Assembly (NCBI RefSeq): GCF_030315685.1
Contig: NZ_JASXSI010000010.1
Coordinates: 1-64,000, forward strand
Origin: Gordonia sp. ABSL11-1
GTDB lineage: Bacteria; Actinomycetota; Actinomycetes; Mycobacteriales; Mycobacteriaceae
Direction of reading: 5' to 3'
Length of the DNA: 64,000 nt
This document shows positions 20,563 to 28,394 of the stretch, piece after piece. Made by a program: the position numbers and the translations under genes. Under the pieces are notes generated by a model. It did no database searches, was not told the DNA's origin, and worked only from the letters and a program-made list of their open reading frames with translations. The first letter of the stretch is position 1. The number at the start of each line of letters is the position of its first letter.

Positions 20563-20625
20563 TCAGATGATGCTGACGACGAGATTCCAGATGGCGACAC
20601 CCAGATTGTAGATTGCGATGATCAT
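20563..20625 (-). CDS. Candidate 20-residue hydrophobic peptide
   Basis: The ORF MIIAIYNLGVAIWNLVVSII is preceded by AAGGAA 7 nt before its ATG and followed by a strong hairpin terminator. The peptide is almost entirely hydrophobic, with two Asn and two aromatic residues, and would span or insert in a membrane. It is a self-contained unit 112 nt downstream of the deazaflavin oxidoreductase gene. Possible classes are a membrane microprotein or a type I toxin-like peptide. No family is recognised and no antisense partner is evident. Confidence 0.5.
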   Translation of the reverse strand: MIIAIYNLGVAIWNLVVSII

Positions 20626-20737
20626 CGTCGGTTCCTTCACTCGGATTCAAGGTCTGTCGGCCTCGCGGCCGAACACCGATTGGACGCGACGAATCCGCGA
20701 GAATGTTCCCGAGCGCCGAGAAGAACCTACGAAAGCC

Positions 20738-21160
20738 TCACGCGCGCCGCAGCGCCAGCACGGGAATGGTGCGGATCCCCGCCGTCTTCGTCTCGTACTC
20801 GGCGAAACCCGGGTAGCGACTGGCCTGCTCGCCGTAGATGCGGTCGCGATCCTCGCCCGTCACCTCGGTGACATTCACGTCATACTCGTCGTCGCCGAGC
20901 TCCACGCGAGCGCTGCCGGAGTCGGTGAGGTTGTAGTACCAGGCTGGATGGGTGGGCGCCCCAGCCTTCGACGCGAAGATGTACATCGAGTCACCGTCGG
21001 CGGGCATGTACATCAACGGCGTAACACTCTGCTTGCCGGATTTGCGGCCCGTATGGTGCAGCAACACCATCGGTGCACCCTCGAACGGCCCGCCCACCTT
21101 GCCGTTGTTCTCACGGAACTCCTTGATGATCTGTGCGTTCCAGTCATCCGAATCAGCCAT
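20738..21160 (-). CDS. Deazaflavin (F420)-dependent nitroreductase-family protein
   Basis: The protein has 140 residues from ATG 21160, which has AGGAGG 7 nt upstream. It has the Ddn-type split barrel: VLLHHTGRKSGKQSVTPLMY, then MYIFASKAGAPTHPAWYYNL, VNVTEVTGEDRDRIYGEQAS and a C-terminal IPVLALRR. Relatives use reduced F420 to reduce quinones or nitro compounds and may protect membranes from oxidative stress. Specificity cannot be read from sequence. Confidence 0.9.
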   Translation of the reverse strand: MADSDDWNAQIIKEFRENNGKVGGPFEGAPMVLLHHTGRKSGKQSVTPLMYMPADGDSMYIFASKAGAPTHPAWYYNLTDSGSARVELGDDEYDVNVTEVTGEDRDRIYGEQASRYPGFAEYETKTAGIRTIPVLALRRA

Positions 21161-21284
21161 GGTCGATCCTCCTGTGTGCCCAGCGTCTGTGCGGCGCAGT
21201 TGTCCTTGCACGTGCACCCCATATTGTTCCTGAACTGCACGGCCCACGGACGCGACTGACTGCACACCCGCAGAACCGACCCAC

Positions 21285-21782
21285 CTACCGCAGCGGATCG
21301 CCCCACTCCACCTCACCGCGGAGTCGGTTCTTCAGCAGCTTGCCGCCCGCGTTTCGCGGCAGCGCCTCACTCGACACCTGGGCGAACTGCGGGATCTTGA
21401 AGTCGGCCAAATTCTTTCGGCAGTGCTGGAGCACCGGATCGAGGTCACCCGACTCGGAGACCAGGACCGCGCCTACCTTCTCACTCATCACCTCGTCGGG
21501 AACCGGGATCACCGCGGCATCGACGACGCCCGGCTCACCGTGTCGACGACGAAGGGCTCGCCGTCGGGCAGCGGGGTGCCCGGAGCCAGATCCACGGCGA
21601 CGACCACCGAGCTCGACGACGGCCTCGTCGTCGAGCCGTGTGGTCGCCCGATCCCGCAGAACGTCGATGAGCGTCGCCGGCACATCGATGTAGTGCAAAG
21701 TCCCGGAATCGTCGCGCGCCACCCCGTCTTGGGCGAACGGATTGCGGTCGCGGCTGATCTCGATGACGGCGGTGTCGGTCAT
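21285..21782 (-). pseudogene. Acyl-CoA synthetase remnant with internal deletion
   Basis: The N-terminal part (MTDTAVIEISRDRNPFAQDG to TTRLDDEAVVELGG) looks like the start of a fatty-acyl-CoA/AMP ligase. It is joined after about 30 unrelated codons to the ligase C-terminus: VVDAAVIPVPDEVMSEKVGA, ADFKIPQFAQVSSEALPRNA and GGKLLKNRLRGE. The core with the ATP-binding and adenylation motifs is absent, so about 400 residues are missing. A neighbouring frame at the junction reads APGTPLPDGEPFVV, so frameshifting may also be involved. The gene cannot make an active enzyme. Confidence 0.75.
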
Positions 21783-22090
21783 CATCTGTTTGTACCCCGC
21801 GCAGCAGGTCCTGGGCTGCCTCTCGGCCGAACATGCAGCGACGCAGGATGTTGCGAGGGTTGGGATGCTCGGCGGACGCGATATCAGAGCGGCAGGAGAG
21901 GGTGCGCGCGTCAATAATTGGCGCCGCCGCCCTCCAGGCCTGCTGGTGCATACGGCGGCCTGCTCCTAGAAGTCCCTGATTTGCCGCTGCCACCCTTTGT
22001 CGATTCGGGGACCCATCGACGGCGGCCACCGTCGATCGCGAGATCGATCTATTTCCCACCCATGAGAAATTTTTGCCTACACTGGCAACC
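21783..22090. other. Intergenic, no supported gene
   Basis: About 300 nt lie between the acyl-CoA synthetase remnant and the carboxylesterase gene. A minus-strand frame contains AEHPNPRNILRRCMFGREAA, which could be part of a further decayed gene, but I cannot assign it. The 40 nt before the esterase are comparatively AT-rich and probably hold its promoter. Confidence 0.4.
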
Positions 22091-23701
22091 ATGAGGCCGA
22101 CACCGACGAACCTCAGCCCGACGACCACCACTCGACTCCCCGTACTCGCACTCTTCGTGACCCTCTGCGTCATCGCGGGCTGTTCGACGGCACCCGAACC
22201 GGACGCGGATCCCTCCTCCGCAACCGTGGCCACCACGAGCGGCCGTCTGCACGGAGTCGCAACGGACACCGGTCGCACGTTTCTCGGCGTCCCGTACGCG
22301 GAACCGCCGACCGGAGAGCACCGCTGGACGCTCCCCCGGACGGCGGCGACACCGGATGCCGACGTCGACGCCTCCCGCGCGGGCAGTCCGTGTCCCCAGG
22401 GCCTGCCGGTTCCCGGTGACCACCCGGCACCGTCCGAGGACTGCCTGACCCTGAATGTCACGACGCCTCGCCAGACCGATTCCGACATGCACCTGCCGGT
22501 CATGGTGTGGTGGCACGGCGGCGGCTACACGAGCGGTGCCGGAAGTTCCTACGACGCACAGCGACTCGCCGATCGCGGGAACGTCCTGGTCGTGACGATC
22601 AACTACCGGTTGGGCGTCTTCGGCTACCTCGGGATGCCCGGCATGGCGGGCGGCGGCGATTTCGGGCTCGCCGACCAGATCGAGAGTCTGCGCTGGGTGC
22701 AGTCCAATGCGTCGGCCTTCGGTGGCGACCCCGACAACGTGACCGTCGTCGGCGAGTCCGCCGGCGCGATGTCGGCCTGCGCGGCGCTGACATCGCCCTC
22801 GACGAAGGGCTTGATCGACAAGGCGATCATGGCGTCCGGCAACTGCATGCTGCGCTGGCCGGACGGCGGCCTCTACCCGGGCGTCCCAGCACACACGCCG
22901 TACGCATCCCGCGCCGACAATCAGTCGACGAGTGTCGAGGCGGCCCGGCGACTCGGATGCAGTGGCGACGACGCCATTGCGTGTCTACGGAAGCTGCCCG
23001 TCGATCGGCTGCTCAGCGTGAACGCGGAGTTCTCCGACAACCTGGCGTACGGAACAGAGCTTCTGCCCGACGACCCGGCAGAGGTCATCCGGCGAGGCGA
23101 TCAGCACCAGCTTCCCGTGATCACCGGCGGAAACCACGATGAGCAGCGGTCATTCGTCGGAGGCCTGCTGATGGCACAACCCGATGCCGTCACCCCGGAG
23201 TCCTATCCCGATCTGATCCGCACTGCGTTCGGCCCCCGAGCGTCCGAGGTGATGTCGCGATATCCGCTGAGCCGCTTCCCGAGTGCGCCCATCGCATGGT
23301 CGACCGTCACCACCGACGCCGTCTGGTCGTGCCCGACGTTGGAGGGCGCGAGGCTGATGAGCACGCGCGCACCCACACACATCTATGAGTTCGCCGACGA
23401 GACCGCGCCGAACGTCAACCAGATCACCACGATTCCGCAGGGAGCAGCACATGCCACCGACACGCCCTATTACTTCGACCTCGGCGGCAAGAACCTGCTC
23501 ACCACCCCGCGTCAGCACCAGATCGGTGATCAGATGATCGACTACTGGACATCGTTCGCTCACAACGGAACACCTCGGATCACGGGAGGACCCGACGCCG
23601 ACGCGGCTGGGCCCGACACCAGCCGGGTCCTCCAGTTCGGCACCACGGCCACCCGTGAGGTCGACTACGCCGCCGACCACCAGTGCGGCTTCTGGATCTG
23701 A
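22091..23701 (+). CDS. Lipoprotein carboxylesterase (type B, alpha/beta hydrolase)
   Basis: The protein has 536 residues from ATG 22091 (a TTG six codons earlier is also possible). The N-terminal signal PVLALFVTLCVIAGC ends in a lipobox, so the mature protein is probably a lipoprotein. Hydrolase motifs are GVPYAEPPTGEHRW, the oxyanion-hole HGGGY, the nucleophile Ser in GESAGAMSA, and a Glu/His pair in the C-terminal half, including NHDEQRSF and SFAHNGTP. Type B carboxylesterases hydrolyse short acyl esters and some drugs. The TetR gene follows 34 nt later on the same strand and may regulate it. Confidence 0.9.
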   Translation: MRPTPTNLSPTTTTRLPVLALFVTLCVIAGCSTAPEPDADPSSATVATTSGRLHGVATDTGRTFLGVPYAEPPTGEHRWTLPRTAATPDADVDASRAGSPCPQGLPVPGDHPAPSEDCLTLNVTTPRQTDSDMHLPVMVWWHGGGYTSGAGSSYDAQRLADRGNVLVVTINYRLGVFGYLGMPGMAGGGDFGLADQIESLRWVQSNASAFGGDPDNVTVVGESAGAMSACAALTSPSTKGLIDKAIMASGNCMLRWPDGGLYPGVPAHTPYASRADNQSTSVEAARRLGCSGDDAIACLRKLPVDRLLSVNAEFSDNLAYGTELLPDDPAEVIRRGDQHQLPVITGGNHDEQRSFVGGLLMAQPDAVTPESYPDLIRTAFGPRASEVMSRYPLSRFPSAPIAWSTVTTDAVWSCPTLEGARLMSTRAPTHIYEFADETAPNVNQITTIPQGAAHATDTPYYFDLGGKNLLTTPRQHQIGDQMIDYWTSFAHNGTPRITGGPDADAAGPDTSRVLQFGTTATREVDYAADHQCGFWI

Positions 23702-23735
23702 GCCCCGAAGCGAACCGAGAGCCAGAAATCGGCAC

Positions 23736-24341
23736 ATGCCATCCACCCGAGTCGACAACGACACGTTCATCCACCGCGCCCGACGTGCCCAACTCATCGA
23801 CACCGCGATCGGGGTGATCGCCGACGTCGGCGCCGACCGTGCCAGCATCTCGCAGATCGCGGAGCGTGCCGGTATCACCCGCGGTGTGGTCACCTACCAC
23901 TTCCGTGACCGACGTTCGTTGTTCGCCGCCGTGGTCGCCCACGTCTACGGCCTGGCACACGACGCGCTCGGGGACCGTGTACATTCAGCCGCCAGTCCGC
24001 GGGAATCGTTGCGCACGTTCATCGTCGGAAGTCTGGAGTTCTACGCCGAACACTCTGTCGAGATGGTGGCACTCTCCGCCATCTATCGGACGGCGGACAT
24101 GCCGCGCGCCGAGCAAGGGGAACACAGATCCGAGCTCACCGACGTCGAGGAGATCCTCGTCGACGGCATACGGTCGGGCGACTTCCGCGATCATGACCCG
24201 GCGATCATGGCGGCGACGATCCGATCAGCGCTCGACGCCGCGCTCGTCCGCGTCCGAGCAGGCACCGACATCGATCACGAGGGCTCCGAGCTCTGGTCGT
24301 TGTTCGACGGTGCGACTCGTGGTCAGGTCAGGGTGCGGTGA
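23736..24341 (+). CDS. TetR/AcrR-family regulator
   Basis: The protein has 201 residues from ATG 23736. The N-terminal HTH is typical: RRAQLIDTAIGVIADVGADR, ISQIAERAGITRGVVTYHFRDRR. A helical ligand-binding domain follows. It is placed just after the carboxylesterase gene. Its last 14 nt overlap the 3' end of the convergent secreted-protein gene. The ligand is unknown. Confidence 0.9.
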   Translation: MPSTRVDNDTFIHRARRAQLIDTAIGVIADVGADRASISQIAERAGITRGVVTYHFRDRRSLFAAVVAHVYGLAHDALGDRVHSAASPRESLRTFIVGSLEFYAEHSVEMVALSAIYRTADMPRAEQGEHRSELTDVEEILVDGIRSGDFRDHDPAIMAATIRSALDAALVRVRAGTDIDHEGSELWSLFDGATRGQVRVR

Positions 24342-24804
24342 ACGTGCCGACGCCAGGCAACGATGGCTGTCCGGCATTCGGGTAGGCGGCCGACCCCGTC
24401 ACCTGCACGGTGAGCACGATCGGACCGCTGCCGGTTCGGACCGTGGCGACAACGGGAGTCGGATTCAGGTAGTACGGGCAGGGTTTCACGGTCGTCGCGC
24501 CGCGTTGCCCGGTGGACACATTGAGGTAGTTGATCCGCACAAGCGCCCCGGCCGCCGAACTCGAGCAGATTGACGGACTCGCGGGCGCGGACAACGCGGT
24601 CTGACCGCGCACGGCGGTACCTGCGGCGTGGACGGTGGCAAAATAGGGACCCGGCACAACGAGCCCGCTGACGGCGATCGCTGCCGCCGGGATCTGATAG
24701 ACGGGCACCGGGGCGGCCTGCGCGGCGCCGGCACCAAAGGCAGTGGCGACCGCACCGGCGATCACGCCTCCGGCCGCGAGCATTGTTCTCATCGTCGAGC
24801 GCAT
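24328..24804 (-). CDS. Small secreted protein of unknown function
   Basis: The protein has 158 residues from ATG 24804, with AGGAGG 7 nt upstream. A Sec signal peptide is clear: MRSTMRTMLAAGGVIAG, a hydrophobic stretch, then AGAAQAAP with cleavage likely after AQA. The mature part is beta-rich with two Cys (ICSSS and PCPYYL) that may form a disulphide, and it ends PSLPGVGTFTAP. No family is recognised. Similar small exported proteins are common in mycolata. Confidence 0.75.
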   Translation of the reverse strand: MRSTMRTMLAAGGVIAGAVATAFGAGAAQAAPVPVYQIPAAAIAVSGLVVPGPYFATVHAAGTAVRGQTALSAPASPSICSSSAAGALVRINYLNVSTGQRGATTVKPCPYYLNPTPVVATVRTGSGPIVLTVQVTGSAAYPNAGQPSLPGVGTFTAP

Positions 24805-24947
24805 TCGAGTCCTCCTCGGTCCGAGTTCGGATGGCGGACCCCGATAGCCGGTGACCACGTGAGCCCTGTGCGCGTTTTATCCGTTTCGGCGCGGGGTTCG
24901 TTACCGCCGTCGGCCGCCCACACGGCTCCCTACGACACAATGGCTGC

Positions 24948-25676
24948 ATGGCCGAGAGCGATATCCACTTCTACTTCGACCCCGTCTGCCCGTTCGCATG
25001 GATGACCAGCAAATGGGTCCGGACCGTCCAATCGCAGCGCGATTACACCGTCGACTGGCGGTTCATCTCCCTGCGGTTGCTCAACGCGCACATCGACTAC
25101 GCATCCCACTTCCCGCCGGAGTACGAGGCGGGGCACACCGCCGGACTGCGTCTACTGCGCGCCGCGGCGAGTGTGCGACGAGACCACGGTCGCGAGCCGA
25201 TCGGCCCGTTGTACTCGGCATTCGGCGCGCGGATCTTCGACTCCCACACCGGCACCTACATGTTCGACGACCGGGATCAGCGCGGTACCGAGGACTTCCT
25301 CGCACCGATCCTGGCCGAATTGGATCTCCCGTCGCACCATCTCGCCGCCCTCGACGACACGTCGTTCGACGCCGAGATCCAGGCGGAGACCGATGCGGCC
25401 CTCACCCTCACCGGCCGCGACGTCGGCACGCCGATCATCCACTTCGAGCCACCGGAGGGTGTCGCCTTCTTCGGTCCGGTCATCAGCCGCCTGCCCGACG
25501 AAGACGACGCCGTCCGCCTGTGGGATCACGTCATCGGCCTCGCCGGCTTCCCCGGCTTCGCCGAACTGAAGCGCAGCCTGCGCGAGAAGCCGCAGTTGCG
25601 CGCCTTCGGTGTCGACGTGGACGAGGTTGGCGCGCAGGAGGACTGGCATGGCGGTAGTCGACGCACCAAGAAGTGA
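24948..25676 (+). CDS. DsbA-family, mycothiol-dependent nitroreductase-like protein
   Basis: The 242-residue thioredoxin-fold protein resembles Mycobacterium tuberculosis Rv2466c. Motifs are FYFDPVCPFAWMTSKWVR at the N-terminus, LYSAFGARIFD, a cis-Pro loop in VGTPIIHFEPPEGVAFFGP, and a C-terminal GFPGFAELKRSLREKPQL. Rv2466c has a CPWC redox site; here it is CPFA, with only the first Cys. A one-cysteine mechanism using mycothiol is possible, but disulphide chemistry as in Rv2466c is not. Confidence 0.82.
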   Translation: MAESDIHFYFDPVCPFAWMTSKWVRTVQSQRDYTVDWRFISLRLLNAHIDYASHFPPEYEAGHTAGLRLLRAAASVRRDHGREPIGPLYSAFGARIFDSHTGTYMFDDRDQRGTEDFLAPILAELDLPSHHLAALDDTSFDAEIQAETDAALTLTGRDVGTPIIHFEPPEGVAFFGPVISRLPDEDDAVRLWDHVIGLAGFPGFAELKRSLREKPQLRAFGVDVDEVGAQEDWHGGSRRTKK

Positions 25677-25768
25677 CCGGCTCGCGCGGGCCATCGACGA
25701 CTCGCGTGATCTGAGCCGACCCGCGTCATGTCGGTGTGGTGGGTGGTGCTCTGTTCTCCGCCGTGGGT

Positions 25769-26437
25769 TCAGCCCGTCAACGCGGACACCACCGCCGCAA
25801 TGATCACCGTGTTGAACACGAACGCGATTACCGCGTTCGCGGTGACGGTTCGGCGCATCTCACGAGACGTCACCGTCACGTCCGTCGTCCCGAACGTCGT
25901 CATCACCGAGACCGCGAAGTAGACGTAGTCGACCCACACGGGATCAGCGTCGCCGGGGAAATCCAGCCCCTTGTCGCCCTCGTCGATGAAATCGTCGGCG
26001 TGAAAGGTGACCGCGTAGGACACGACCACACAGAGCCAGGCCACCACGATCAGCGCCACGGCCACTCCGATGCGCGGAGACTCCGCGAGAGTGGTGCCGC
26101 CATGTCCCGGCATCCAGATCATGGCGACTGCCAGGGCAGCTGCTGCGATGAACAGCGACACCCCCGGTCCCGGAGCCGTACCGAGAACGTACCGTTGCAG
26201 AACCGTCCCGCGACTTTCTCGACGAGCCCAATCATGAATGGCGTCGGTCGATGCACGAGAGAAGGCAGCGACCGTGATCGCCAGGTAGGCAACAAGATAT
26301 GCGAGGAGACCGAACACCCCGGCATCGACGACGGACAGCTCGGCCGGGAAGTCACCGAGGCCGTACAGAACCGCGATCGCCACCAGTCCGAGCGCAAAGC
26401 TCGCCAACGCTCGTCGCGGTTCGGAGAGCCACGCCAT
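25769..26437 (-). CDS. DUF1345 integral membrane protein
   Basis: The 222-residue protein has five to six membrane helices and a C-terminal potassium-channel-like segment, WVDYVYFAVSVMTTFGTTDV, typical of DUF1345. The acidic loop FHADDFIDEGDKGLDFPGDA precedes it. Function is unestablished; resemblance to ion-channel pore loops is noted for the family. Its ATG overlaps the stop of the cupin gene by 1 nt (TGATG), so it is the second gene of a two-gene operon. Confidence 0.85.
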   Translation of the reverse strand: MAWLSEPRRALASFALGLVAIAVLYGLGDFPAELSVVDAGVFGLLAYLVAYLAITVAAFSRASTDAIHDWARRESRGTVLQRYVLGTAPGPGVSLFIAAAALAVAMIWMPGHGGTTLAESPRIGVAVALIVVAWLCVVVSYAVTFHADDFIDEGDKGLDFPGDADPVWVDYVYFAVSVMTTFGTTDVTVTSREMRRTVTANAVIAFVFNTVIIAAVVSALTG

Positions 26438-26901
26438 CAGGTCGCCGGCGTATCACACCCCGGCGCAGGCGCATCCTCGAACAACGGCTTGCCGAGCGGG
26501 ATGAGGTAGAGCACGTCGAGGACGACCGGTGTCGATCCGAGGTTTCGGCCGACGTGTGTGTTCGCCTGTCCGCGTGGCTCTCTGATGATATCGCCGGTCT
26601 TGTAGATGACCGGCTTGCAATCCGCGCCCGGATGCGTGAGCGTGCCCGCGCGGACGAGTCCCACGAGATCGCCGTCGTGATAGTGCCATCCGGTGGTCCC
26701 GCCCGGTTGAATCGTGATCTCCCGGACCGCGACGTGGACGCCGTCGGGAACGAACGGCAGCAGCCCGGCCGGGATGTCACCCTCGGCCAGGGTGACCGCC
26801 GAGATCCCCGACGACGGTGTCGCCTCCGCGACCGCGGGGACGAGACCGCCGAGAGACAGGACGGCGGCCATCCCGACGAGACCGCGAAGAAGATGCTTCA
26901 T
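26437..26901 (-). CDS. Exported cupin-domain protein
   Basis: The protein has 154 residues from ATG 26901. A signal peptide, MKHLLRGLVGMAAVLSLGGL with VPAVAEA as the likely cleavage region, is followed by one cupin barrel. The metal-site type motif is GGTTGWHYHDGDLVGLVRAG, with the second half GQANTHVGRNLGSTPVVLDV. Small cupins of this kind occur as extracytoplasmic proteins in actinobacteria; substrate unknown. Translationally coupled to the downstream DUF1345 gene. Confidence 0.8.
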   Translation of the reverse strand: MKHLLRGLVGMAAVLSLGGLVPAVAEATPSSGISAVTLAEGDIPAGLLPFVPDGVHVAVREITIQPGGTTGWHYHDGDLVGLVRAGTLTHPGADCKPVIYKTGDIIREPRGQANTHVGRNLGSTPVVLDVLYLIPLGKPLFEDAPAPGCDTPAT

Positions 26902-27002
26902 GGTACGGAACGGTACCCCCGAAGACCCCGGTCGGCCGGGCTTTCGACGACACCGTGCGCCGGCGTACGCCACCGGCGAGCGACATGTCGGAACTCTCCG
27001 AC

Positions 27003-27331
27003 ATGAATCGGTCTCGCGTGCCCGCCGACGATCGAGTGTTCCTGGCGCTCGCCAATCCGGTCCATCGTCGGTTGCTCGAGCTTCTCGCCGAGCAACCGAC
27101 CGCGGCCGGCGATCTGACGTCGCAGTTGACCCAGAGCCGCTCATCGGTCACCGAGCACCTGACCGTGCTCAAAGAGGCAGGCCTGGTCGTCGATCGGCCC
27201 CGCCGGCATCGCATCTACCACCTGCACGCCGAACTGCTCGCCGAACTCGGCGCCAGGCTGCATCCGTTCGAGCGCTTCTGGCGGCACCACTGTCCGATAT
27301 CGCCCACATCGCAGAGGATCTCGAGAGATGA
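27003..27331 (+). pseudogene. ArsR-family regulator with a 3' frameshift
   Basis: The HTH domain is intact: DDRVFLALANPVHRRLLELL, TQSRSSVTEHLTVLKEAGLV and RRHRIYHLHAELLAELG. After FERFWRHH the frame runs off into unrelated sequence. The expected ending, LSDIAHIAEDLER plus stop, is present in the next frame and its stop overlaps the following ATG (ATGA). A one-base loss near 27287 explains this. The DNA-binding part could still be made with an abnormal tail. ATG 26985 is an alternative start. Confidence 0.7.
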
Positions 27332-27657
27332 CCGACACCGACACCGACACCACCATTCGCGTCGACCAGTTCGTCGCCGCCACAACCGAAACCGTCTGGC
27401 GCACGTTGACCGAGCCCGACCTGGTCGCCCGGTGGTGGGCGGACGGCGAGATCGCTGCGACGGTCACGAGTTCACCCTCGACATGCCGGGTTTCGGCCGA
27501 CAGCCATGTCGCGTACTGGAAGCCGAGCCGCCGTCCCGATTCGCCTACACCTTCACCGCGAACTGGACGCTCACGTGGACTCTGCGCCCGAGGGGGGCCG
27601 GGTTGTCGCGGCGTCGTGCTGCCGCGGCTCGCCGATCTGGCGCCGACCGTCACGTGA
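27328..27657 (+). pseudogene. SRPBCC (AHSA1-like) gene, frameshifted and deleted
   Basis: The gene starts MTDTDTDTTIRVDQFVAATT, ETVWRTLTEPDLVARWWADG, as in AHSA1-type proteins encoded with ArsR regulators. Near 27460 the family sequence moves to another frame (GHEFTLDMPGFGR, then SRFAYTFTANWTLTWTL). Most of the C-terminal half is missing, though an ending-like VLPRLADLA is present in the first frame. At least two frame changes and one deletion are needed to explain it. It was probably the partner of the adjoining ArsR gene. Confidence 0.75.
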
Positions 27658-28291
27658 TCGGCCGGCCCACCCGCGCGACCACTCCGTCGATCTGAGCCTC
27701 GACCGCCTGCCGAAGGTCGAACTCCCTCGACAGTTCGCCCCACCGGGGCAGAATCGCAGCTACTCGCGGCAGATCGGCCACCTCGGCCGGATCCATCGTC
27801 TCGTACCACGACCGGTCGTCGGCCGAACGCCGCGCCATGACGTCACGCCAGTGCAACTCGGACACGACGAGATACCAGACCGACCGCCAGAGATCGAGCA
27901 TTGACTGATCGTTGAGACCCAGTTCGATTGCAGCGGAGAAGAACTGTTCCGCCAATGCAAGCGCAGGGGTACCCACATTGGTACCCAGCTGCAGTATCGC
28001 GACGACCCAGGGGATGTCTCCGAGCTTGTCGTACATGTCCATCGCGATGGTGATCATCCGCTGTCGCGGTGAACCGGTCGGCGCCTGCCATGGGATGGCG
28101 GCCGCGATCTCCGACAGCGCCAGCGAGAGCAGAACCGACTTGTTCGGCACATAGTGATAGAGCGTCATCGGCTTAGAGCCGAGCTCCACCGCCAGTCGCC
28201 GCATGCTCAGGCCGTCGACTCCGTCACGCTCGAGGATCCGGATCGCGGCCTCGACGATGTCGTCACGCTGCAATGAGGGCGTCGGTGGCAT
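27650..28291 (-). CDS. TetR-family repressor, divergent from MFS exporter
   Basis: The 213-residue protein has an N-terminal HTH, RDDIVEAAIRILERDGVDGL then SMRRLAVELGSKPMTLYHYV, and a TetR_C-type ligand-binding region ending VEAQIDGVVARVG. The layout matches the tetracycline-repressor-like branch. It is transcribed away from the MFS gene across a 103-nt spacer that holds two TTCGTACGCGTAC boxes, which are its likely operators. Its 3' end overlaps the SRPBCC remnant by 8 nt. Confidence 0.9.
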   Translation of the reverse strand: MPPTPSLQRDDIVEAAIRILERDGVDGLSMRRLAVELGSKPMTLYHYVPNKSVLLSLALSEIAAAIPWQAPTGSPRQRMITIAMDMYDKLGDIPWVVAILQLGTNVGTPALALAEQFFSAAIELGLNDQSMLDLWRSVWYLVVSELHWRDVMARRSADDRSWYETMDPAEVADLPRVAAILPRWGELSREFDLRQAVEAQIDGVVARVGRPIT

Positions 28292-28350
28292 TCATCCATC
28301 TTGACGCATACGAGTCGAGGACTTGGCTCGACGCTCGTCGGAGCGTACAT

Positions 28351-28382
28351 TTCGTACGCGTACCAATTCGTACGCGTACGAA
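28351..28382. promoter_or_regulatory. Tandem palindromic operators between tetR and the MFS gene
   Basis: TTCGTACGCGTACGAA at 28367-28382 is a perfect 16-bp palindrome. It is directly preceded at 28351-28366 by TTCGTACGCGTACCAA, which differs at one position. They end 12 nt before the MFS start codon. Their placement makes them the probable binding sites of the divergent TetR protein. Confidence 0.8.
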
Positions 28383-28394
28383 CAAGGAGTCTCA

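Noticed and set aside
28323..28394. Upstream start of the MFS gene at TTG 28323
   Set aside because: This would translate the operator palindromes. TTG 28395 has AAGGAG at good distance and yields a normal MFS N-terminus.
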